DNA from: Dromaius novaehollandiae
Taxonomy: Eukaryota; Chordata; Aves; Casuariiformes; Dromaiidae
Length of the DNA: 64,000 nt
Direction of reading: 5' to 3'
Assembly (NCBI RefSeq): GCF_036370855.1
Contig: NW_026991472.1
Location: forward strand, 62,001 to 126,000
Part shown: positions 8,401 through 19,030 of the stretch, one piece after another
Position numbering within the stretch: position 1 is the stretch's first letter
Layout: each line of letters opens with the position of its first letter
Program-made: the position numbers and the translations under genes
The notes under the pieces: generated by a model
Databases searched by the model: none
Seen by the model: only the letters and a program-made list of their open reading frames with translations
Told to the model about the DNA's origin: nothing

Positions 8401-10356
8401 TGGGAAAGTACCTCAGAACAGAGCGAGGCCGCTGCTGTTGCGGGGTGAACCTGTGCTGCAGTGCAGCACATCCGTAGGTGTTTACTGGGGCCTGTTCTTT
8501 CTCTCCATTCACTTTTCCACGGGCTATCAAGACCAGTCAATCCTGTGACTTATTCCACTGCTGAAAGTTGTATGTTTATGCTGCTGCTTTGGAGACATGA
8601 GTCCATGCTGGTTAAGAAAAAGGAGAATTTGAGCTTTTGCATGGTGCGCCTGTTCTGTTGTGATTAAAACTTGGGGTGCTCAGAATCTGTCCTTTCCCAA
8701 GCAGGACTTCAGTCCTTTTAAGACACTGTAAACCCTGGAATGGGAATTGGTAGAATCATTTGTCTTTCCAGATAGTCCCACTTCTGAAGTGGAAAAATGT
8801 GATGAAACAGCCCAGGGAAATCCTGCTTGCTCTGCTTTTGCCCGAGCAGTGCTCCTCAGGTCATGTTAGTAAGGTAGAATGAAGGTTACCAAGAACCAGC
8901 ATCTTATTGATAGCAATGGAAAAGAGGTGTTAGGCAGGTGCGAGCTGTAGTTTTACTTTGTCATCTGCCTTGTGGCTGGGAAAGGGGAGAGACTGGAGCT
9001 GGTAAGTAATTGAGGTTATTGGCATTTTTGCTTTTCAGTTTTACTTTACAGAATAGTGCCATTTCTGAGGGTCCCTGGGGCAGTTATACTAGTGGAAAAT
9101 CATACGAAAGAATGGCTTCACTTTTTCAAAAAATACACTCTTTCCTTCTTAGCTTATGTTCTTTCCTTCTTTCTTCCAAATATGCAGCTGCTGCTCAGGA
9201 AGGCCTTTTGTCATCATCGTACTGTTTTTGTTTGTTAAATTTAAAATAACTTTTCCACCCGAGAACGGTGGAAAGGGAGTTGGATGGAGGCTAGCAGTGG
9301 GAAGGTAGCTGGAAGAAAGTCTTGTGTTAGTTTGAAGCAGAGGAGGTGACAAGGATGTGTAAGGTCTGAGAGAAGAAACTTATTCTGAAACATTCATGGT
9401 GATGTAAATACCTTGGTGGGAGGAGGTAATTAAGGAGGAGTCAGTAAAAGTGGACTTGGTGGAGTCTGTATGACAGGAATTGTAGTGCGATCTGTGTCAA
9501 AACTGGGCTGCGGTTAGCTTGAAGTAGGAACCTGAAGTGCACATCTCTGAAATTAAGATGTTCTCTGCTGTCAGTAAATACTTTGTAAGAAAGCTGATTC
9601 TTAGTAGTTCACTGGATATATGTCTCAGATTACCTTACTTTTTTTTTTTTTTTTTTTCCCTAGGGGAAAGGCACCCAAATTACACTTGGGAGGCAGTAGC
9701 ACAACTCAAGCTGCAGGTATCACAGGAGGCTTTGGGTTCGGCGGCTCTGTACCGGCTAGTGCGCCCTCAAGGCAAGCAGCAGCCCCCTCTGGCTTTGTTT
9801 TTGGCTCTGCTGGTACCACCGCCACTACCACTGAGTCTGGGACAACTGGAGGGTTTACTTTTTCCAGTGGTAGTGCAACCCAGGCAGCAACACCCAGCTT
9901 CAGTATCAGCACCGTAAGCAGTGCGGCCCCGCAAGCAGCGCCCGCGGGGTTGACCTTTGGAGCAGCGCCTGCTGCCGCTGCCACCGCTGCTGCCACCCTA
10001 GGAGCAACAAACAACACAGCCAGCAACTGCCTTCAGCCTTGGGGGACAGTGCTCAGGTGAGTGCCTGGGCTGGGAATGTGGGCTGTAATTGGGAAGCCTG
10101 CCGACATGGAGGGCACCTGGGGGTGGTGTGTGAAGTTCTGAAGCCTCCTTCAGCTTTTGCTGGTGTGAAGTGAAACTCGTGGTCGTAATACATGCTTTCT
10201 TTTTTTCCCTATTTATCCAGGGTCTCTAGTTACAGACACAAAAGTGCACCCATTAGGGCCCAAGCGGATATGCATGTATCCGTTTGTTTCTTAACATTAC
10301 AGCAATTGGCAGAACTTGTATGTGTGTCTGAATTAGTGAGTTTGCCACCTGGCTAG
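8028..10356 (+). CDS. NUP62CL: NUP62CL/NUP62-type FG nucleoporin, 5' exons only, copy 1
   Basis: Exon 1 (8028-8311) begins MNQFSFGSG and carries repeated FSFG/FTFG motifs, as in the N-terminal FG domain of nuclear pore protein p62. Exon 2 (9664-10056) continues in phase with GFGFGG, GFVFGS, GFTFSS and LTFGAA motifs in an Ala/Thr/Ser-rich background. A good acceptor at 10220 opens a possible third exon, which reaches a TAG at 10354-10356 after 44 codons without FG character. The C-terminal coiled coil that builds the NUP62-NUP58-NUP54 complex is absent, because the sequence runs into LTR-B. Near 10000 the FG-like frame appears to shift by one base (AFSLGG is readable in the +1 frame). I choose NUP62CL over NUP62 from the DNAAF6 linkage. 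Probably a truncated, non-functional copy, though an FG-only peptide is possible. Confidence 0.65.
8312..9663. other. NUP62CL intron 1, unit 1
   Basis: Intron between a GTGAGT donor at 8312 and a long T tract plus CCCTAG acceptor ending at 9663. The T tract differs in length between units. No embedded gene seen. Confidence 0.7.
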
Positions 10357-11040
10357 GTCAGTCTGAAGCAAAGCATCTGTTTATGTGGGGAAGTTTCTCA
10401 GAACAGCATCTCTTGGCTTAGCTGTTTCTTGTGATATTTGAGCTTAATGCTGAGATGAAGTAGCCTGTAGTCTTGCCTCCTTACATTCTGAATGGCCAGT
10501 CTTTATTTTGTGACTGTGTATGTGTGAATTTGAAACCGGAGGTGATAAAGGAAGACAAGTACAGTGTAAAATGGCCCAGAAGGCAAGTGACTGCCGAGAT
10601 AACAGTGGGATGCTCTCGTGTTTGAATGTGCCTTGCAGGATTTTGAATGGCTTTGCTGTCAGTACTTTTTGGGCTGGTGGGGGTGGGGGTCTTCATCATT
10701 AGGGATGGGGATTCCTAAGCTGAGTGGTGTTTGAGAAGTATTACTGAAGGGGTTTGGAGGCTGAGGCTGAAATAATTCTGCCACTGAAGAGAAGTGTCAG
10801 AGTTGCATTTGAAGTGCTTGGAGAGTGTCTTTGGTGGATTTGGGGTGGGGGTATAGAGGCAGGGATGGGAGTGGTGAGGAAGGGGAGTGCCCTGCCCAGG
10901 ATGCTGAACTGTTGCTGAACCCAGGCAACAAACCTGTTTCACTTTAACAGTGAAACTTGCGGGCCTGTTTGAGACAAGGACTATATTCCGTAAGCAGGGT
11001 GTAGCCTACTCACTGTTTTATCCAAGGTGGTTTTGTTGAC
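10357..11040. other. NUP62CL downstream/intronic sequence up to LTR-B
   Basis: No gene seen. It contains a perfect hairpin, GTTTCACT (10936-10943) and AGTGAAAC (10949-10956) with a 5-nt loop. It stops at the edge of LTR-B, which marks the truncation point of the NUP62CL copy. Confidence 0.55.
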
Positions 11041-11720
11041 TGTGACGCGCCAATAGAGGGGCGTCGGAGATTCTTTCAGATTCGGGTTAGTTGCACTGAA
11101 CTCAAGAGATCATCATTTGTCAAGTGTAAGAATTTACTAGAGCTAAGCAGTTACACACATACGACAGACACTGGACAACACTGAACAACTTACACCAGAC
11201 CATCTACAAGTCTAACAAAGCTAAAAAGTAAAGAACTGAAAACAGAATGCACATATCAGAGCTCTGTGGTTAAGCCACAGATGCACGGTACAGTGACCGT
11301 TCTCAGCCTTTCCTTGTCCTTATGGACCACCTCTCCAGTACGGTTTTCCCCAGATTGTTCTCAGCGTGCTCAAGCTATGCTGGGATGATTCAGGTTCTCC
11401 CTGGCAGTTGCCATCGGGGTGTCCCTGCTGATGGGTGGGTTGCTGGGTGTGCAGGCCAAGTGAGGGTGAGACTGAGTCCACACAGAGGTATGTGGCTTTC
11501 TTCTGTCCTTCAGAGGCTTAGGGTTTTTCATCCAATCAAACAGTGCCAGACCACGGTTACACAACAGAACCGATGGCCTCAGCCGGTAACAGGATGGATA
11601 CCAACAGGGTGGTCAACAGACAACCCAGTTCCACGCTACCCAGAGGCTTACAGGGCGAGTCTGCAGTGTCACTTCTCCTTTGCTGACTAGGTTTGCTCAG
11701 CACTCAGGGGTCACTGGAGG
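11041..11720 (-). mobile_element. LTR-like element B, unit 1
   Basis: 680 bp, the paralogue of element A, beginning TGTGACGCGCCAA. On the minus strand it follows directly after the retroviral env fragment, the position expected of a 3' LTR. No gag or pol is seen in the unit. Confidence 0.55.
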
Positions 11721-11992
11721 TCCTCCCCAACGATATGCAAAACTTTAGTGCGGTTGGCTATCTGATATACATCAGTAGTAATCTGATGGAAATGGTTAAC
11801 ATAAAAACAGCAACTGTCATTAGTTAAGGCACACACTGCTCCTTGAGAGGCTAGCAAACAGTCAAGTGTGAAATGATTCTGTACAGTAGTTTGGCCAATA
11901 TTGTGTATGTCTTCATTTAAAAGCGTTAAGGCATCGATGGGTGTGTTTTCTATCACTTCTGTGGTTACAGATTCACTATTGTTTTTTCCAGG
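11711..11992 (-). pseudogene. Retroviral env transmembrane-subunit fragment, unit 1
   Basis: An open minus-strand frame of about 93 codons contains the hallmark of a gamma-type retroviral TM subunit. There is an immunosuppressive-domain-like segment (LDCLLASQGAVC) running into a CX6CC motif at 11833-11807 and then CCFYVN. It lacks the surface subunit, fusion peptide, membrane anchor and cytoplasmic tail, so it is a broken relic. Its stop lies just inside the LTR-B boundary. The frame remains open in all five complete units. Confidence 0.75.
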
Positions 11993-12709
11993 TCAACTGC
12001 CCTCGCTGGGTAACTGCTTCCATGGCTTGTATATCAGCATTATGGGGCCACAGCCCACACGCTATTTCCAACTGGAGTGCAAGGATTATACTAAGGTAGC
12101 AATACCAGGGAGCACGGCACCCCGAAAATGAATTTTGGAATGTGGCTTTTGCTGCCTTGCCGGGGCAGTGTGTCAGCCCGAGAGCAAGGGGTGGGGGGGG
12201 GGGGGGGGGGGTCACAGCCGCCTTCCTTTCTTCGGGGAAAGGAAAGCCCCTGCCTGTCGTGGGGTCTAAAGCAGACGTACCCATTTAAACACTCCCTTAA
12301 CGTGCCTAGTGTTTTCCTGTGGCTACTGTTTTACTGTGGGGAAATGCACGGAGCCAGACAGTCTCCCAGCCTGCTCCTGCGCATCCTCCCTAGCTTTCGT
12401 CAGGCCCTGCAGAGGCTCGTCTGCACAGCCTGCCCGGCTCCGTGAAAGACCGCCTCCCCGCCAAACGGCGCTCAGGAGAAGCACGGCCTACAACAAACAG
12501 CCGGTGGCACTGAGGTCACGCCTGTGCAGGGTGACTGGGAAGGAGCTGGCAGGCCGCGCGCACGCTCAGCGGCCCATTGTGAGGAGCTCCTGACACCTTC
12601 ACAAGGTCTGCACGCCCGCCGGCGATGTCACAGCACCGCCAGGGCAACCCAGGGCCCCGTTGCCGGGCAGGCCTCATTTGCGCACACAGCTTTGGGAGTA
12701 CCAGCAGAC

Positions 12710-14444
12710 ATGGCTGGCTGCTCTGCCTTGGTGTGCCTTCTCCTGTGTACTCTCCTTGTACACGGGGTCCCCATACCTGGGGAAAGAGAGGCTTCGGTGC
12801 TGTCTGAAGGTACGTACTCCAACGCAAGACCTCCTCTCCCCCACTAACATTGTCTAAGGGTGAATCTCCAGGGGCAAGGCAGCGCTCCCACGGGCCCCTA
12901 CCAGCACCTGGGGGCACAGGCAGAATAGGGGGCTCCCTTCCAAAGCTGAGAACACTTGAGGAGGAGCTCTTCTGCAGAGACGCGGCTTTCCACAGCCTTC
13001 TGCGCCGCCCTCCTGCGCTGCCCACCCTGGGCACACACAAGCATCTGCCGAGCCTCGGCCCAGCACAGAAGTGGGTCTCGCTCGTGACAGCAGGCTCCTG
13101 CTTCCCTTTCTCCCAGCGCAGGAAGGAGGGAGAGAGGAGGAGCAAAACGCACCAAAAGGAGCAGGGGGGAGAAGAGAAGAATGGGGCGTTTTCTCAATGC
13201 ACGGCACCAAACTAGGATACCACATGGCATCCCGCACGTGCTGGGATGCCACGTCCCCACGGCTGTGATGCGTGTGCCGCTGCGCTTGGGCTCTTCACGC
13301 TTCAGCCCTCCCCTTCCTACCTTTCACCTACCACAGCATGCACGTTTATATTAAACGCTGATCTCTGGCCACTGTTTTGCAGTACTCTCCCCCAAGGGTT
13401 CTGCAGAGGCTGACCCCAGCCCTCCAAAACGCAGAACTGTTGTCGTCATCGTCGCCAACACTTTGACGCTCGTCATCTTGACATTGTTCTTTGCGTTCTG
13501 CGTTTGGCTCTACTACCGACTCAAGACCAGGAAAGAAAGGTAATGTTTGAAATTCACACCCCTTGCAAAGTGATACACCTTGCACAGCAGCTCCCAATGT
13601 GGGCATGGCAACAAGAACAGCACACCTGCAAGGCAGCCATTACACAGCTGCACAAAGTGCTTACCTGAAGCCCACAGGTACTCTCAAGGCTTCCCAGAAA
13701 GCTCCCAGGCCGGCATTTTAACCCTTTCCCTGGCAAATGGAACAGAGCACAAGTTCCCTCCTAGGGAGCGCGCTTCCTTTCAAAAGGACAACTAAAAATC
13801 CTTTACCATACCTCTCGGTACGATTCCTAGGTCTCCAGAGGACGATGCCGAGGCATCCGCTTGCCACTACCGCTGCCACTGCGGAGAGGTGAGTTCTGTC
13901 CTGCCTCCAGGACAAAAAGCTCCATCCGAGCAAGTCCCTTCAAACCTTCCCCTCTTCAAACTCGCACCAACACAAAGCTCATCTGCTAATGTGTTATTTC
14001 CAGCTTCACAGCAGCCTGCAGTGTACCTGCTCCAGGTGTGCTTCTCCGAGCGCAGCAAGCCTAGAGCTCTGCAACATCTGGGGCAATGAAGACGACAATC
14101 CGTATGGCGGCCTTCTCCCATCCCTGCCTCCTACACCGGGCATGGGAGAGTTCAGCAGAAGCTCTTCCAGTGACAGGTAATCGCCACCACAAAAGCAGAA
14201 GACACCTTGCTCAGGCTATGCTGCGCCCCTTTCAAGGGCGGGCTTGCTTTGGGGCCTCTGGGGGCAGCTTAAGGGCGTATTCTCCTGCTCCCTTTCCCTT
14301 GGGGCTGGCCAGTGTGCCCTTCAGAGAGCTACTGCACACAACCCCGGCTTCCATTTCAGTGCCACCACGCAGGAGGAGAACACTGCAGACGCAGGCGCGC
14401 CTGGCACGGGCAGGCTCGAAGCACCAACCGGCGACAAGGCCTGA
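12710..14444 (+). CDS. Gene X copy 2
   Basis: Exons 12710-12809, 13383-13539, 13831-13888, 14004-14176 and 14360-14444, all with intact GT/AG sites and phases. The protein is identical to copy 1. The coding differences I see are silent: a Leu codon CTT to CTC in exon 1, and a Thr codon ACG to ACA in the membrane-span exon. The exon 1 variant is shared with copy 6. See copy 1 for the domain description. Confidence 0.75.
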
Positions 14445-14581
14445 ACGGGTGGCATCTCGGGCTGGGCACCGACACCAGGCCACGGCACCGTCCCTCCGCC
14501 CAGCCTGCCCGCACCGTGCTCCTCCGTCTCGGGCCGGTGCCATCATCGCGCCCGGCCACCTGCACGAGGAGGCCCCTGGGC

Positions 14582-14587
14582 AATAAA
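14582..14587 (+). terminator. AATAAA poly(A) signal of gene X copy 2
   Basis: Canonical signal 138 bp after the stop codon, as in copy 1. Confidence 0.7.
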
Positions 14588-15344
14588 GACGGAGAGGAGG
14601 CAGAGCTCACGCAGCGCCAGAGTGGTGTTTCCTTAGAGCAGCTCGCGGGGGCCGGGGGTGGGGGGGATCTCTCCCACCCACAGGCCTTGGGGCACAGAGC
14701 TCCTCCACTCGCACGCGCTCCAGTGCCAACATGGCCGGGCCCGAGGGCTTTGGCCAGGAGCGCTCCTGGGCGAGCGGCAGCGCGGGGGACGCCGGCTACG
14801 AGAGCCCCTCACAGCCCCGCAGGCCGGCAGCCCCGCGCTCGCTCCCCGCGCTTTCACGCTGGCTCCCGGGCACGCCGCACTCGTGCCCACCCACCAGGGC
14901 CGGGAAGCGCTGCCACCCTGCCGGCGGCTCGCGGCCTGTCTGCGCTCCGCGGCTGTGCCGGTGGCACTCTTGAATGGGTTAAATCCCACTAACTAGGATT
15001 TCTAAATCCAAGTAATGGGGCTTTCCAGTGCGGGGCTGCAGAGTGTCCCGGTGGCCAGGCCTCGGCAGCAGCCGTGCGGGCACAGCCGGAGCCCGGCTGC
15101 GGCGCCGGGGCTGGAGGCGGCGGGCGCTCTGTCCCGCTGCCCCGTGCAGCAAAGCCCCCTCCCCGCCACAGCCACTGCCTGCGCCCCAGCGGTGCTCGGG
15201 CAGCCTGCTGCCCTCCTCTGCTGCTCCGCGCACCCTGACAGGCGCAAGTGGTGGCAACTGCTGCAAAGCCCCTTTCCCGCACAGCTGTGACCTGATTCAG
15301 CTCCCAGCAAATCCAGACTCGAAGCCTACCAGCTCCTGCACAAC

Positions 15345-16080
15345 TGTGATGCGCCAACAGGGGAGCAGCTGAGATTCTGTCAGATTCCTGGGTTAGCGCG
15401 CTGAACTTCAGAGATCATCATTTGGCAGGTATAAGAAGTTACATATGACAACACTAAACAATTAACACCAAACCATCTACAAGTATAACAAAGCTGAATA
15501 GTAAAGCTAGAAATACAATAGAACTGAAAATAGAATACACATATTAGAGCTCCCTGGTTAAGCCACGGATGCTCAGTACAGTGACTTTTCTCGGATGCGC
15601 GGTACAGTGACCATTCTCACCCTTTCCTTGTACTTACGGGCCACCCCTCCGGTACAGTTTTCCCCAGACTCTTCTCACCACGCTCGGGCTGTGCCGGGAT
15701 GATTCAGGTTCTCCCTGGCGGTCGCCATCAGTGGCGTCCCCGCTGATCGGTGAGTTGTCTGGTCTGCAGGCCAACTGAGGGCGAGTCTGAGTCCACACAG
15801 AGGTAGGTAGCTTACTCTCTTTTATCCTTCCCGGGCTTAGTTCCTTGCCCATTCGAACAGTGCCAGACCACAGTTACACAGCAGAACCGACGGCCTCAGC
15901 CAATAACAGTGTGGTCAAGAGGCTGGGCAACAGATAACAGTACGCATGTTCAACACCCAACAGTATGCGTACTCAACAGATAACCCAGTTCCACGCTACC
16001 CAGAGGCTTACAGGGCGAGTCTGCAGTGTCACTTCTCCTTTGCTGACTAGGTTTGCTCAGCACTCAGGGGTCGCTGGAGG
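15345..16080 (-). mobile_element. LTR-like element A, unit 2
   Basis: Same element as 3365-4105. It is 5 bp shorter near 15498, where a TATAG-type duplication present in units 1, 3 and 5 is missing, as it is in units 4 and 6. Confidence 0.55.
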
Positions 16081-18153
16081 GCTACAGCAACCCCACAGTG
16101 TGGTGACTCCGGCCATGGTGCACCGGGGTTCCTTAACTCTTGGGGAGCACCCCAGCGCAAACCCCTCTTCCATGGGCCGCGCCATCCTGAGTCCCACAGT
16201 TGCCTGTGTGTCATCATTCCCAAATACTGCCAGATGGCAGTATAGCTGCATACATACATACGTACTTTTTCATCTAGACACGCACAGACCCACCTGATTC
16301 TTCTCTCTTAAACTACGACTATGTACACACCTTATTACTAAGAAAGCCGATGAGGCTGGAAGCCAACACTGGAAATGGTGAATTACGACAAGAGATTTTG
16401 GCATCATCGGATAGGCATATGGCAGCAATCATTTCCTTGCACAGAGGAAATCTTCATAGAAAGCAATAGTAGTAGAGTCTTACATACTCAAGTATCAGTC
16501 TCTAGATGCACTTGCATGGTTAGATGGATAGGATTTAGAAGGCAAGGTTGCGAAACCTGAACTGAGACAAACTGAAAAGTGGACAAATAAAGAAATACAC
16601 CTGACACTAAATATTTAGTAACAGTTTTGAAGGTGCTCTGAAACTGGATGTCTTGGGGAAAGAAAAATCCGACCTGTGATGAGCTGTGTTGCTGCACTTC
16701 CGCCTGGTGGCAAAGAATTCACAATACAGAATTGAAAAAAACATTGCCTTAAAAATGTCCTCACACTCTTGGTATGTTAGAATGAGCAACTATTTTCAAT
16801 TAAATATTTAATATTTAAACTCAGGAATGAGATGTTTGGAAATCAGGACATTGAGATTAGACTGAACAGTCCTCTTACAGCAAGAGGATGTTTTCCTGAA
16901 ACTCGCATGGGAGTTTCTGTCATTTGAATGACCCTTTGGACAGATGTTTAGCTGTCAAGGTGATGTCGTGAAACAATTTGCAGACTGGGTTTTGATTATT
17001 GTTTGTCGGCATCGAATCTGAAAGAGCCTGCCTATCGTTCAAAGCTCCGTTTTATTCAACTTTTGGCCTTTCTTCTGAGGGCTTTTTCTGGGCTAGTGAC
17101 ACTGGACGTTGCAGTCTTCCTGCCTTGATTAATTCAGCCCTGCTGGCCACGTCTATTGGGGAGACCTGTGTGCAACGTTTTCTCTCTTGTATAGTTTACT
17201 TTGGGGAAGAAAATGCTGCTGTAGAAATAGTGTCAAAATGATCCTAGTATAGCTGTGCCCTCGGGGTTGATTTGATGTTTCTCTGCACAAAACCCAGTAC
17301 TTTAAAACAACTGAATCAGTTCTACTTAAACTTTTTCTTTTTTTTTTTTTCTTTTTTTTTTAGTTAGGTGTTGTATAGAAGTAATAACTGAATAGAATTT
17401 TTGGAACAATATCTGAAGAGTTTCAATATTTAGTTTTTTGCTAAGCCGCTGGAGAACAAGCATGTGTATGTGTTAGGTAAACAAAACTTTCTGGATCTAC
17501 TCAAACCTGAAGGAAACCATTGCCAGAAATTAAAATGAGGTATCCAGGGACTTGCAATGTGATACCGAGCCTTTCAGCTCTTCTATTCTTTCCTGTCTGA
17601 CAACTGTTTCTACAGTAAGCGTCTGTAAAAGAAATGACGTAAAGAAGAAGGGATAAGGGATAATATCGTACTTCAGTGATCAATTATCTCTACAGTTCTT
17701 CAGTGTCTGACATGCAGAATTAGCACACTCAGTTGCCTCTGGATATTTTAGTCTCTACTCAGAAGTTAAGCAGCAACTTTTTCCTTCATATGAAGTCCTT
17801 TGTATCTAGTTGTAATTGCCTTCATCTCTGGCAGACTTCAGGGAAAAGTAGGGGGAAGTCTGAAGTATCTAACACTCTTTCAACTGCATGTTCTCATTTC
17901 CTTTAGGCTGAGAAAATAAATCTTCCTCCCATTCCATGCTCACAATCTCGCCTCCTATTCCTGGGGCATCTTCCTTACTTTCTCCCTCAGGAGCTTCTTA
18001 CCTTACAAATACCTTCTAGCTGTTTCAGTCAGTCCAAAGCTGCATAAGGCTTTCTTTACTCACCCTGGGAAAAGCCAAATTTGCTTCTTAGTTAACAAGG
18101 TGAGACTGTGGTACAACATGTAGAAGCAGCAGCATTTCTTGTGGAAGACTCAC

Positions 18154-18261
18154 CCCATCGTCGTCGTCGTCGTCGTCATCTTCTTCTTGAGCATCACTGA
18201 GTAGCTTGGCAAGGGACTGCAGAGAAGAGACTGAGGAAATACTATCTATATCCATATCCAT
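18154..18261 (-). CDS. DNAAF6: DNAAF6 first coding exon only, copy 2
   Basis: ATG at 18261, GTGAGT donor at 18153. Identical to copy 1 except that the Asp run is 8 residues long, a two-codon in-frame expansion that makes 36 codons. No further DNAAF6 exons occur in the unit. Confidence 0.75.
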
Positions 18262-19030
18262 AGCTTACCTGCGCAGAAAAAACAAGTGACAGATGAAGAA
18301 AGAACACCACCTTTTCTATACTGTCCTTCCTCAAATGCAAACAATTTTCCTGCTGTGCTCTAGAAGGATAAACTTTGCCCAAAAACTTACATGAGATGCC
18401 AACGTGTACAGTGGAATATAATCAATGTTCCCCTGTCCGTAACCAAGTTATTGACTCTTTTGCTCCACAAGCACTTGTTGTGGAGCCTGCTCAAGTCTAA
18501 CAGTGCTTATTAGCTCTGGCACAGCTCCATCCAAACATGGATTTTCTGCTCCTGTGGCCAGGTTGAGGGCAGCAGAATTTCTTGTTGCAGGTTTCGATTT
18601 GGCATTCTGGACTATATTTGTCTCCCTGAGGAGCCAGGCAGGGGTCTCCACGCCAGGTTCTCTGGCCTCCTTGTTCCAGGGAGGCTTAGGAGAGGCCCAG
18701 CTCTAGGTCCAAGCTGTCTTGGGCCTTTGCACAGTGCCCCAGGCAAGTCGGTACGCCCTCCAACAACCTAAAGCACAGGGAAGTGAGGTGCAGAGAGATC
18801 TAAGCTGCCCCCATGGAAAACAGCTTTGCTTTGTAACCAGTAGTGCTGTATTATCTAGCATTGTCTTCCTCCTTTAGCCCAGGTTCTCGCTATCCAGGAA
18901 CGGAGATTGGACTTAGCAATTAACTCAGTGAATTTACATATAACCATATAGTCCCATTCATGTAGCATCTTAACGTCTTTAAAGCACAGCTTCACTCATC
19001 CCGACCAGACAACTCTGAGAGTGGGCAATT

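Larger units (their letters stand above)
1..11981 (+). repeat. Tandem array unit 1 (11,981 bp)
   Basis: First full copy of the ~12 kb head-to-tail unit. The first bases of the window recur at 11982, 23960, 35983, 48012 and 59860. Every landmark repeats in the same order and orientation: gene X, LTR-A, DNAAF6 exon, CpG island, NUP62CL exons, LTR-B, env fragment. Unit 1 has a 6-residue Asp run in the DNAAF6 exon, four GGCCCC-type hexamers in the CpG island, and Glu rather than Arg at the variable site of NUP62CL exon 2. Because the window begins inside the array, the phase chosen for the unit is arbitrary. Confidence 0.97.

Noticed and set aside
7256-8548. Long open frames on both strands of the CpG island (up to ~430 codons)
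   Set aside because: They arise from stop-poor GC-rich sequence, overlap each other on both strands, run through the short tandem arrays and cross the NUP62CL exon 1 splice donor.
11901-12131. Plus-strand 76-codon frame spanning the unit boundary
   Set aside because: It is antisense to the env fragment, has no recognisable domain, and is only apparently spliced at TTTTTTCCAG. Treated as a shadow frame.
12128-12445. Plus-strand frame through the G tract upstream of gene X
   Set aside because: Its length and start change with the G-tract length in each unit, so it is not maintained.
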